This document shows positions 8,501 through 15,927 of a stretch of 24,015 nucleotides of DNA, piece after piece (position 1 is the first letter of the stretch; each line of letters begins with the position of its first letter). The stretch is from an uncultured Neomegalonema sp. (lineage in GTDB: Bacteria > Pseudomonadota > Alphaproteobacteria > Rhodobacterales > Rhodobacteraceae), in assembly GCA_937927905.1 (NCBI GenBank), contig CALFWP010000033.1, positions 1 through 24,015 on the forward strand. The letters run 5' to 3'. The notes under the pieces are model-generated. The model searched no databases and was not told the DNA's origin. It worked only from the letters and a program-made list of their open reading frames with translations. Position numbers and translations under genes: made by a program.

Positions 8501-9055
8501 TCACTCCGGCACGTCGACCGTGACCTTCAGCGCCGCATACCATTTGGCAGCAGCTTTTATCTCGGCATTGCTCAAACCTTCCGCAATCACGGACATGACT
8601 TCATTTTCACGTTTACCGGACCGGAATGCCTTCAGCTGGGTTTCCAGATATCCGCGCGAGGACCCGGCGATATTCGGTGCTGTCGGAATTTTCGCGATAC
8701 CGTCTACTCCATGACAGGTCACACATTGGCGGATGGTTTCACGCGGATCGGGCGGCCCTGTTTCAACCCGGGTTTTCGCCTGAGCAGTTTTAACCGGTGC
8801 CGGTTTTGCCGCAGCGCGGGGCGGCGCGGTGTAGGTGACTTTTCTCGGCGGCGCCTGATAACTCACCGGCATGATTTCTTCGCTTGCCACTTTGAATGAC
8901 GCCGGAGAGAGGCCGATAGTACTTATAACATCAGCCGCCGTTGTCTCGCTTAAAGGTTCCGGCAAAGGTCCGGTGGACGTCACAATCCCGCCGCCCGCCA
9001 GAACCGGCGCAGCGCTAACAACTATCACAGAGAAACAAAACGCAAAAAGCTGCAT
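8501..9055 (-). CDS. Periplasmic class I c-type cytochrome
   Basis: A 184-residue exported monoheme cytochrome. Residues 1-20 form a signal peptide (hydrophobic core FAFCFSVIVVSAAPVLA). A Pro/Ala/Thr-rich low-complexity linker spans about 60-105. The cytochrome domain then begins: CVTCH at 111-115 binds heme covalently, and Met154 in RENEVMSVIAEGL is the likely sixth ligand. The pattern PNIAGSSRGYLETQLKAFRSGKR matches small cytochromes of the c553/c554 kind. The gene follows the sugar dehydrogenase on the same strand, with a 72-base gap holding a possible terminator; AGGGG lies 9 bases before the ATG. Accepting electrons from that dehydrogenase is the obvious inferred role. It is convergent with the hydrolase gene. 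Confidence 0.9.
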   Translation of the reverse strand: MQLFAFCFSVIVVSAAPVLAGGGIVTSTGPLPEPLSETTAADVISTIGLSPASFKVASEEIMPVSYQAPPRKVTYTAPPRAAAKPAPVKTAQAKTRVETGPPDPRETIRQCVTCHGVDGIAKIPTAPNIAGSSRGYLETQLKAFRSGKRENEVMSVIAEGLSNAEIKAAAKWYAALKVTVDVPE

Positions 9056-9086
9056 CCGGCATCACCCCTGAAAATTCAAATGAATA

Positions 9087-9113
9087 CGCCTCTTCCCGCA
9101 GAGGAAAGAGGCG
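9087..9113 (-). terminator. Hairpin after the sugar dehydrogenase gene
   Basis: CGCCTCTT (9087-9094) and AAGAGGCG (9106-9113) form a perfect 8-bp GC-rich stem with an 11-base loop, 14 bases after the dehydrogenase stop. On the minus strand it is followed by TATTCATTTGAATTTTC, which is T-rich but lacks a clean T tract. It may be a partial terminator or an mRNA-stabilising hairpin that adjusts cytochrome level relative to the dehydrogenase. Confidence 0.5.
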
Positions 9114-9127
9114 ATAGCAAAAGCGTT

Positions 9128-10384
9128 TTATTCCGCCGGTGCCGAATACGAAATGCGGTACACCGCGCCCGCCAGATCATCGGAGACCAGTACCGATCCG
9201 TCCCGCAGCTGTGCAACATCCACAGGACGGCCCAGATACTCACCGGTTTCCTCATCAAGCCAGCCTTCGGCAAATGGCTTCATGGTCGCGGTTCCGTCCT
9301 CGGCAATCGAGGTGAACATCACCCGCGCACCCACAGGTTCCGTCCGGTTCCACGATCCGTGCTGAGCGGAGAAAATACCGTTCTTGTATTTTGCCGGAAA
9401 CTGGCGGCCCGTGTAGAACATCATACCCAGATCAGCGGCATGGGCCACGGTTTCCACGACAGGGTGCACGACATCAACGGGGACTTCCTCGTCTTTATAC
9501 TCGTTCGTCCGTGTCGTGCCGCCGCCATACCACGGATGCCCGAAATGCTGTCCGGCCCCGGTCTTGCGGTTCAGTTCTCCGGCGGGCTTGTCATCACCCA
9601 TGCCGTCCACCTGATTATCGGTCCACCACAGCTCGCCGGTTTCGGGGTGAAAATCCTGTCCCACGGAGTTGCGGACCCCGAACGTGTAGACCTCACGGTT
9701 TTTACCGTCGCGGTCCATGCGGATAATCCCGCCTATGCCGGTTTCCGTATAAAGGTCCATCTTTTCCGGCGGAGCCACATTGAACGGCTGTCCGAGCGAG
9801 ACATAGAGTTTATCATCAGGGCCGATATCGCAAACGCGCGCGGTATGATTATAGCTTTCCTCGTCCTCAGGGATCAGCTGACCCTGTTCGACGACGTTAA
9901 AGGCGGCGACATCCGGCCCCTCATAGAAAAACTCCGCAGCCGGAAAGAGCAGAATGCGGTTTTGCTCGACGATGTAAAGAAAGCCGTCCTTTGAAAAGCA
10001 CACACCGTTCGGGATGTTGAAATCAATCGAGGGCGCAAAGCGTTTGACATCATCGGCAACGCGATCCTTGTCACGGTCGGTCATGACATAGACTTCGTTT
10101 TTACGTGTCCCGACAAAAGCAGCCACGCCCTGCGGCCCGACAGCAATATGACGCGCATCAGGGACCAGTGCATAAAGATCAATGCTGAACCCTTCCGGCA
10201 TTTTAATCCGCTCCAGTATCTTGCGGATCGAGTCGGCACGTTTTCCTTCCTGAGGAATCGGTGCCATCATCGGTGTGCCGGTCCCTTTGAAAGAACTGAG
10301 CTTTTCAAGATTTCCCTGCCCAAATGCAGGCATTGCAGTCGTCACTCCAAGACCAAGTATAGCCAACATCAAATGTCGTATCAT
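9128..10384 (-). CDS. PQQ-dependent sugar (sorbosone/aldose-type) dehydrogenase, periplasmic
   Basis: A 418-residue exported beta-propeller dehydrogenase of the soluble glucose/sorbosone dehydrogenase family. Residues 1-22 are a signal peptide. Visible family signatures include GFSIDLYALVPDARHIAVGP (just after a leading linker), FNIPNGVCFSKDGFLYIVEQNR, YVSLGQPFNV, FGVRNSVGQDFHPETGELWW with the conserved RNSVG, the loop around HFGHPWYGGG, AQHGSWNR, and VLVSDDLAGAVYRISY at the C-terminus. The enzyme would oxidise a sugar or sugar alcohol and pass electrons outward. The start at 10384 has GGAGG at ideal spacing; an in-frame ATG 90 bases further up would spoil the signal peptide. The cytochrome gene follows. 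The exact substrate and the PQQ requirement are family inferences; no pqq genes lie in the window. Confidence 0.88.
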   Translation of the reverse strand: MIRHLMLAILGLGVTTAMPAFGQGNLEKLSSFKGTGTPMMAPIPQEGKRADSIRKILERIKMPEGFSIDLYALVPDARHIAVGPQGVAAFVGTRKNEVYVMTDRDKDRVADDVKRFAPSIDFNIPNGVCFSKDGFLYIVEQNRILLFPAAEFFYEGPDVAAFNVVEQGQLIPEDEESYNHTARVCDIGPDDKLYVSLGQPFNVAPPEKMDLYTETGIGGIIRMDRDGKNREVYTFGVRNSVGQDFHPETGELWWTDNQVDGMGDDKPAGELNRKTGAGQHFGHPWYGGGTTRTNEYKDEEVPVDVVHPVVETVAHAADLGMMFYTGRQFPAKYKNGIFSAQHGSWNRTEPVGARVMFTSIAEDGTATMKPFAEGWLDEETGEYLGRPVDVAQLRDGSVLVSDDLAGAVYRISYSAPAE

Positions 10385-10589
10385 GTCTTTCCTCCTGAAC
10401 GCCGGGTTCTTGTGACCCATAATGAAACGATGCAGGATGGTTTTAATTGCGTCAAGTTCATCCATAAATTGCATAAACGTGGCTTTATCCGGTAACGCCG
10501 TATTTGCACCGCCGCCGCCGTTTCGCTATACTCAGCGGATGAACGAGGCATTACACATCTAATGAGCCTCACTTTTGTGGAGTTGAACA
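10385..10589. promoter_or_regulatory. Divergent promoter region and rsfS leader
   Basis: On the plus strand TTGCAC (10504-10509) and TATACT (10527-10532) are separated by exactly 17 bases, a good sigma70-type layout with only the TTG core of the -35 matching. Transcription would start near 10539. The leader then holds a seven-codon ORF (10539-10562), a hairpin (GAGGC at 10543-10547 with GCCTC at 10565-10569, extended by ATT/AAT across a two-base bulge) and the GGAG at 10579-10582 that serves rsfS. The minus-strand promoter of the dehydrogenase gene must also lie here but was not pinned down. Confidence 0.55.
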
Positions 10590-11042
10590 CTGACATTTCC
10601 CAACGAGAGCGGTGCTGTCACAGCGCCGTCGGGTTTCGAAGCCGATACGATCAGCAGACAAACCCTGGAAGATCAGGCAGGACAGGCACATGCCGGAACT
10701 CTGCTCAATATTGCCCTGACATCACTGGAGGATGATCAGGCAATTGACATCGTGACAATTGATTTGAGCGGAAAGTCCGCGATTGCGGATCATATGATCG
10801 TCGCAAGCGGACGGTCCACACGCCATGTCGGATCAATTGTGGACAAGCTTGTAGAAAAGCTTAAGCGTGATGGCGGTGTCATCCCGCGGCTTGAAGGAAC
10901 TGCACAGGCGGATTGGGCCTTAATAGACGCCGGTGACATCATCATTCACGTTTTTCGGCCCGAGGTCCGCGAGTTTTATAATCTGGAGCGGATGTGGCTG
11001 CCGGAAGGCGGGGCACCACTGCCCGGACAGACGGCATCCTGA
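10590..11042 (+). CDS. rsfS: Ribosomal silencing factor RsfS, apparent CTG start
   Basis: RsfS (Iojap family) binds uL14 on the large ribosomal subunit and blocks joining of the small subunit when nutrients are short. The conserved core is unmistakable: IDLSGKSAIADHMIVASGRSTRHV, then LEGTAQADWALIDAGDIIIHVFRPEVREFYNLERMW. The family's N-terminal helix is encoded here as LLNIALTSLEDDQAIDIVTI, upstream of the first conventional in-frame start (GTG 10752), which would delete it. From the in-frame TGA at 10584 to 10752 there is no ATG, GTG or TTG. CTG at 10590 has GGAG seven bases upstream and gives a 150-residue product with a 40-residue leader segment; I take it as the start. rlmH follows after 29 bases, as in many bacteria. 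A sequencing error or a later ATT/CTG start are alternatives. Confidence 0.85.
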   Translation: MTFPNESGAVTAPSGFEADTISRQTLEDQAGQAHAGTLLNIALTSLEDDQAIDIVTIDLSGKSAIADHMIVASGRSTRHVGSIVDKLVEKLKRDGGVIPRLEGTAQADWALIDAGDIIIHVFRPEVREFYNLERMWLPEGGAPLPGQTAS

Positions 11043-11071
11043 TAATGCGTACTGCATTTTAAGTTCATAGA

Positions 11072-11542
11072 ATGAAGCTTGTTATCAGTGCAATCGGCCG
11101 TATGAAATCCGGACCGGAAGCAACGCTTTTTGAGGATTACCGTCAAAGATTTGACGGTATCGGTCGCAATATCGGCCTGGGACCTTTGACACTTGAGGAA
11201 TACGACGCCCGCGGAAAAGGGCAAAGCACGGAAAGCACGCTTCTGCTCGAACGTGTTGCGGCCGATGATCATATGATCATTTTGGACGAACGCGGAAAGT
11301 CCGTACCGAGCTGCGGTTTTTCAGATTTTCTTTGCGATCTGCGGGATGACGGTACACGTTGCACACGCTTTCTGATCGGCGGAGCGGACGGGCATACCGG
11401 CACAGTCCGGCAGCGCGCCAATGCCATGATCTCTTTCGGAAAGGCGACCTGGCCACATATGATGGTGCGGGTTATGCTGGCGGAACAGCTTTACCGCGCA
11501 GCCGCAATCGCGTCGAACCACCCTTATCATCGCGGAAATTGA
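11072..11542 (+). CDS. rlmH: 23S rRNA (pseudouridine1915-N3)-methyltransferase RlmH
   Basis: A 156-residue SPOUT-fold methyltransferase, normal length. RlmH methylates pseudouridine 1915 in helix 69 of 23S rRNA using S-adenosylmethionine. Seen here: the N-terminal strand MKLVISAIGRMKSGPE, the helix FEDYRQRF, the LDERGKS strand, the SAM-binding knot loop RFLIGGADG, and the C-terminal EQLYRAAAIASNHPYHRGN in which HPYHRG is diagnostic. It lies directly after rsfS, a pairing common across bacteria that links two late-acting large-subunit functions. Two cysteines in the middle (SCGFSDFLCDL) are not family features I recognise. Confidence 0.95.
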   Translation: MKLVISAIGRMKSGPEATLFEDYRQRFDGIGRNIGLGPLTLEEYDARGKGQSTESTLLLERVAADDHMIILDERGKSVPSCGFSDFLCDLRDDGTRCTRFLIGGADGHTGTVRQRANAMISFGKATWPHMMVRVMLAEQLYRAAAIASNHPYHRGN

Positions 11543-11664
11543 TACGCTTTGTTAACCTTTCCGAAATGTTAAACATCGCAAAATCGGATGACGGGGATGG
11601 TGGACGTCTTTCAACAGCCTCTTTACATTCGATGCAAAACGAACTCTGACCCGGGGCAGCATTT

Positions 11665-13218
11665 ATGACGTCAAGCCTTACGGAAAACACGGCACGCAAA
11701 CCGGTTGTTCTGATTATACTCGACGGCCTCGGCCTGAGAGAAGACCACGACGGCAATGCGGTTGCGCTGGCCCGCACACCCACGCTTGACCGTCTGAGCG
11801 AAACCTGCCCTGAAGCGACTTTAAAAACCTGCGGTCCCGATGTCGGACTTCCTGAAGGACAGATGGGGAATTCCGAAGTCGGGCACATGAACCTCGGGGC
11901 CGGGCGGATTGTCTGGATGGACCTGCCCAAAATCAACAACGCCATAACCGACGGTTCATTCGCAACCAACGAACGGCTTCAATCTCATATCAGTGCGCTG
12001 AAAGAGAGCGGCGGCACCTCGCATATTATGGGGCTGTGCTCTTCGGGCGGCGTTCATGCCCATACGGATCACCTTGCGGCAGCGGCACGCGTGATTGCCG
12101 GAGCGGGCATACCGGTTATGCTGCATCTGTTTACCGACGGACGTGACGTTCCACCCCAGAGCGCGCTTGATGATCTCGCGGATCTGCGGGCAAAGCTCAG
12201 GGATACCGCCGCAACCATTGCCACCGTCAGCGGCCGCTATTTCGCGATGGACCGTGACAACCGCTGGGAACGGGTGCAACAGGCACACGCAGCGCTGACG
12301 GATGCACAAGGCCGGGCTGCAACGCATGCAGAGGCCGTAATTTCAGAGGCTTACACACGCGGCGAAACTGATGAATTTATAACTCCTGCGGTTGTCGGGG
12401 ATTACACTGGTATGCAGGATGGTGACGGCCTGCTGATGGTGAATTTCCGCTCGGACCGTGCCCGCGAAATCCTGGACGCACTTGCCGGACCGGATTTTGA
12501 GGGATTCGGGCGGCGGAAAATCAGCTTTGCCGCACTGACAGGCATGGTCGATTATTCCGACGCTCACAGCCGCTGGATGACAACGCTGTTTCCGAAGGAA
12601 CCTATCCGCAAAACCCTCGGGGAAACCGTTGAAGAAGCGGGCATGACGCAATTCCGCCTCGCCGAAACCGAGAAATACCCCCATGTCACGTTTTTCTTCA
12701 ATGGCGGCGCTGAAACACCGCTTGATCATGAAAAGCGCCATATGGAACAAAGTCCCAAAGTTCCGACCTATGACATACAACCGGAGATGTCCTCCGAAGG
12801 TGTGACATCGGTGTTATTGGACGAACTGCGTTCCGGCAGGCATGATCTCTACATCGTAAACTACGCCAATCCGGATATGGTCGGACATACCGGTGATCTG
12901 GAGGCGGCGATTGCTGCAGTAGAGGCGGTTGATTACTGTCTCGGACAGGTTGTGGATGCGGTAATGGAGCAAGGCGGTTCAATGATCGTAACGGCGGATC
13001 ACGGAAACTGTGAGATGATGACCGATCCGGACACCGGAGGACCTCATACGGCGCATACGCTGAACGAGGTTCCGGTGTGGCTGGTGGGCAGGCCGGAGGG
13101 GGTATCACAGGGCGGACGTCTCGCAGATATCGCACCAACCTTGCTGGCAATGCTCGGCATCGCGCAACCGACTGAAATGACGGGCCGGTCTTTACTGTCG
13201 GGACCGCAAAATGGGTAA
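11665..13218 (+). CDS. gpmI: 2,3-bisphosphoglycerate-independent phosphoglycerate mutase
   Basis: A 517-residue cytoplasmic enzyme interconverting 3- and 2-phosphoglycerate in glycolysis and gluconeogenesis, with two metal ions and a phosphoserine intermediate. Motifs in order: the metal site LIILDGLGLRED with Asp20, the nucleophile Ser70 in GQMGNSEVGHMNLGAG, HAHTDHL, FTDGRDVPP, VNFRSDRARE, NYANPDMVGHTGDLEAAI and VTADHGNCEMM. Length and motifs are intact. A 122-base gap precedes it; upstream of the ATG only a GGGG stretch resembles a ribosome site. Its end overlaps the start of the next gene by 8 bases, so it is translationally coupled to the peptidoglycan-related gene that follows. Confidence 0.97.
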   Translation: MTSSLTENTARKPVVLIILDGLGLREDHDGNAVALARTPTLDRLSETCPEATLKTCGPDVGLPEGQMGNSEVGHMNLGAGRIVWMDLPKINNAITDGSFATNERLQSHISALKESGGTSHIMGLCSSGGVHAHTDHLAAAARVIAGAGIPVMLHLFTDGRDVPPQSALDDLADLRAKLRDTAATIATVSGRYFAMDRDNRWERVQQAHAALTDAQGRAATHAEAVISEAYTRGETDEFITPAVVGDYTGMQDGDGLLMVNFRSDRAREILDALAGPDFEGFGRRKISFAALTGMVDYSDAHSRWMTTLFPKEPIRKTLGETVEEAGMTQFRLAETEKYPHVTFFFNGGAETPLDHEKRHMEQSPKVPTYDIQPEMSSEGVTSVLLDELRSGRHDLYIVNYANPDMVGHTGDLEAAIAAVEAVDYCLGQVVDAVMEQGGSMIVTADHGNCEMMTDPDTGGPHTAHTLNEVPVWLVGRPEGVSQGGRLADIAPTLLAMLGIAQPTEMTGRSLLSGPQNG

Positions 13219-14437
13219 GCGCACTTTGCTTCTATTCACATCGGCGTGCATCCTGAGCGTGCTGGGTAATCTTTTCGCGCAAACCGGCGGAGAAGCGAAT
13301 GTATCCGGCGGGGCTGACCGCGTGGAGGAACTGACCGTCGGTGCCGACGAACGCAACGCAGCTGCGGATATATTCGAAACCAAGGGCAAAGAAGCCCTTG
13401 CCGAAGCGGAAAAAAATGAAGCCAGAATCAGAGGTATCGCCAAAGAAATAACGCGCTTTGAAGCTTCCATCAGTGATTCGCGCGAAAGGCTGGTTGATCT
13501 GGCCCGCAGGGAGGCGGATGCAACCGACAACCTGCATCTCCGCCGCCGCCGTCACGCCGCCGCATTTTCCGCAATCATCGCATTATCAAAAGCCCAGGCA
13601 CCGGCAATTATCGCCCATGACGGCGATGCAGCAATCGCTGCCCGCAGTGCCACCGTACTGAAAGGCTTACGCGAGGCCCTGATCCGCGAGGCCCGCGATA
13701 CAAGCAAACGGACAACCGAAATCCACGAATTGCGCCACCGAACGGAACTGGCACGCATAGAGGCAAAGGACGCCATTGCCTCGCTGCGCGCGAGGGAAAA
13801 AGAGCTGTGGACATTGGTGGGCAAACGGCGCGGCGAAAGCCGGGATCATCTGGAACGCGCCGGCAAACTGAAGCAGGAGGCCGAGGTACTGGATGCCAGG
13901 GCCAGAGCACTTGATGCTGCCGTCTTTCGCGCCCCTGCTCCGCCCCTTAAACCGCTGCGGCAAACAAGCGCCTTAAAAACAGCACCGGTGACAAAACGCC
14001 GCCCCCCGACAGTTGCAGATGCTGTCGGCAATCTTGTGTCACCGGTTATCGGAGAAATCGCCGCACGCTATGACGGAAGTGTGAGGGGCAGTAACTCCAT
14101 GGGATTGGTATACGAATCAAAACCCTATGCCCGCGTTTATTCACCCTGGGACGGCAAAATCTCTTTTTCCGGGGCTGTACGCAGGTTCGGACTGGTCACT
14201 ATTATTGATATCGGTGAAGGCTATCAGATTCTACTGGCAGGACTGGCTTCCAGCGTCCGTGTGAAGGGCGATGAAGTCTTGCGCGGAGAACCGATCGGAC
14301 ATCTTGGCGGTCCGGTTACGGAAAGTGAAGAGTTTCTGGTTGAACAATCGGCCCTGCCAGAAGACGCGGTAACATCGCTTTATTTTCAAATCCGGCGTGA
14401 CGGCAAACCGATCGACCCGACGCCATGGCTTGAATAG
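13211..14437 (+). CDS. EnvC-like murein hydrolase activator with degenerate LytM domain
   Basis: A 408-residue exported protein. Residues 1-23 form a signal peptide (basic MGKR, then a Leu-rich core ending LFAQ). Residues about 35-245 are a long heptad-like, charge-rich coiled coil. A Pro/Lys linker leads to a C-terminal M23/LytM-like domain (about 270-408): VSPVIGEIAARYDG, VYSPWDGKISFSGAVRRFG, LVTIIDIGEGYQILLAGL, VLRGEPIGHLGG and LYFQIRRDGKPIDPTPWL. In active M23 peptidases the strands carry HxxxD and HxH zinc ligands; here the positions read as SMGLV and LAGL and the final strand is LYFQIR, so zinc binding looks lost, as in EnvC, which activates amidases rather than cutting itself. It overlaps gpmI by 8 bases and precedes the S41 protease, a recurring alphaproteobacterial order. 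Confidence 0.85.
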   Translation: MGKRTLLLFTSACILSVLGNLFAQTGGEANVSGGADRVEELTVGADERNAAADIFETKGKEALAEAEKNEARIRGIAKEITRFEASISDSRERLVDLARREADATDNLHLRRRRHAAAFSAIIALSKAQAPAIIAHDGDAAIAARSATVLKGLREALIREARDTSKRTTEIHELRHRTELARIEAKDAIASLRAREKELWTLVGKRRGESRDHLERAGKLKQEAEVLDARARALDAAVFRAPAPPLKPLRQTSALKTAPVTKRRPPTVADAVGNLVSPVIGEIAARYDGSVRGSNSMGLVYESKPYARVYSPWDGKISFSGAVRRFGLVTIIDIGEGYQILLAGLASSVRVKGDEVLRGEPIGHLGGPVTESEEFLVEQSALPEDAVTSLYFQIRRDGKPIDPTPWLE

Positions 14438-14482
14438 CCAAAGATCCTGTATAGGATTGATGTTTAGAAAGGTAAGAGCAAC

Positions 14483-15811
14483 ATGAATAATACAATAAAA
14501 GGCATCATAATGGGGGCCGCCGCCGGTGTTGCGCTGACCACGGCATTCGGGACGCCGAAAGTCATGACGGCAACCGCTGCGACGGCAACCTATGAACATC
14601 TTGAACTTCTGGGCGATATTTTCGAGCGCACACGCTCCGCCTATGTTGAGGAAGTCGATGAAAAAGAACTGATCGAATCCGCGATTAACGGGATGCTGAC
14701 ATCTCTTGATCCGCATTCAGGTTATATTCCGCCGAAAGATTTCGGTGATTTTCAGGCCGACACCAAGGGTGAATTCGGCGGCCTCGGCATAGAAGTAACC
14801 ATGGAGGATGGCTTTGTAAAAGTCGTCTCCCCGATTGATGACACCCCCGCAGACAAAGCGGGGCTGGAGGCCGGTGATTTTATTACACACATCGACGGCG
14901 AGTCTGTTCTCGGCCTGACCATCGGTGATGCGGTAGACCGGATGCGCGGCCTTATCGGAACCGATATCGAACTGACCATCGCACGTGAGGGCGCTGAAGA
15001 ACCTTTCGATGTCATAATCACCCGCGATACCATAAAAATCAAAGCAGTACGCACACGTATCGAAGGGGATATCGGCTATCTGAGAATTTCCAAATTCTCG
15101 GAAAAAACCTACGACGATCTGGCCGCTGGCATGGAATCGATCAAAGAAGAACTCGGTGAAGACGGCGTTGCCGGATATGTCGTGGATCTTCGTAACAATC
15201 CGGGCGGTCTACTGACCCAGGCTGTTGCGGTGTCCGATGCATTTCTTGACAAAGGCGAAATTGTCTCCACCCGGGGCCGTGATCAGCAGAATGCGGACCG
15301 TTACAATGCGCAAGTTGGTGATCTGGCGAATGGCAAACCCGTCGTGGTCCTGGTCAATGGCGGGTCGGCATCCGCCTCCGAAATCGTTGCCGGAGCCTTG
15401 CAGGACCATCGTCGCGGCATCATCGTCGGTGAGAAAACCTTCGGCAAAGGCTCGGTCCAGACCATCATGCCGCTGTCATCCAAAGGGGCCATCCGCCTGA
15501 CGACCGCGCGGTACTATACCCCCTCGGGACGATCTATTCAGGCACTTGGCGTCGAACCGGATATTGTGGTCGAACAGATCGACCTCGGCAAAGATGCGGA
15601 GGACAAGGACGAGCGCCCACGCTATTCCGAATCACAAATCCGGGGCAGCCTGGAAAATGACTCGCTGACCGATGAGGAAAAAGAAATCCGGCGCAAAGAG
15701 GAAGAGGCACATGCCGCGACCGAAAAACTGCGTCAGGAGGATTATCAGCTCGCCTATGCGATTGATTTGCTTCACGGATTGTCGGTTTACGCAGGCTTTG
15801 CCGAACAATAA
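14483..15811 (+). CDS. ctpA: S41 family carboxy-terminal processing protease (CtpA-like)
   Basis: A 442-residue periplasmic serine protease of the Prc/CtpA family that trims C-termini and often degrades peptidoglycan hydrolases. Residues 1-30 contain a signal peptide or anchor (IIMGAAAGVALTTAFG). The PDZ domain lies about 98-170 (GGLGIEVTMEDG, PADKAGLEAGDFITHIDG). The protease core shows YVVDLRNNPGGLL, the Ser/Lys dyad Ser297 in NGGSASASEI and Lys322 in TFGKGSVQT, and the RYYTPSGRSIQ motif. The C-terminal 60 residues are charged and helical. A good ribosome site (AAAGGTAAGAG) precedes the ATG. Linkage to the EnvC-like activator suggests joint control of cell-wall cleavage; that is inference. 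Confidence 0.94.
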   Translation: MNNTIKGIIMGAAAGVALTTAFGTPKVMTATAATATYEHLELLGDIFERTRSAYVEEVDEKELIESAINGMLTSLDPHSGYIPPKDFGDFQADTKGEFGGLGIEVTMEDGFVKVVSPIDDTPADKAGLEAGDFITHIDGESVLGLTIGDAVDRMRGLIGTDIELTIAREGAEEPFDVIITRDTIKIKAVRTRIEGDIGYLRISKFSEKTYDDLAAGMESIKEELGEDGVAGYVVDLRNNPGGLLTQAVAVSDAFLDKGEIVSTRGRDQQNADRYNAQVGDLANGKPVVVLVNGGSASASEIVAGALQDHRRGIIVGEKTFGKGSVQTIMPLSSKGAIRLTTARYYTPSGRSIQALGVEPDIVVEQIDLGKDAEDKDERPRYSESQIRGSLENDSLTDEEKEIRRKEEEAHAATEKLRQEDYQLAYAIDLLHGLSVYAGFAEQ

Positions 15812-15824
15812 GCACCTGAAACGC

Positions 15825-15874
15825 GCGCTCTCCTTTTTCGGAGGGAGCGCAAAACACGCCGGAAAATTATCCGG
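15825..15874 (+). terminator. Two tandem hairpins after ctpA
   Basis: The first hairpin pairs GCGCTC (15825-15830) with GAGCGC (15845-15850), lengthened by TCC/GGA with a small bulge around a T5 loop. The second pairs CCGGA (15859-15863) with TCCGG (15870-15874), followed by ATTTACTGTTTCC. Neither has a perfect T tract on the plus strand, but the pair sits right after the ctpA stop and before the next gene, the expected place for a terminator. Confidence 0.45.
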
Positions 15875-15927
15875 ATTTACTGTTTCCTAAGCCGGTTAGG
15901 GTTTTTTGTCCGTACGTTTACCCTGAA

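Noticed and set aside
8493..8509. CCGGA...TCCGG hairpin between the convergent hydrolase and cytochrome genes
   Set aside because: Five-bp stem overlapping the cytochrome stop codon; neither strand has a T tract after the stem.
9080..9994. 304-codon plus-strand frame opposite the sugar dehydrogenase
   Set aside because: Antisense shadow; composition is His/Arg/Ile-rich without motif, and the opposite strand encodes a recognisable propeller enzyme.
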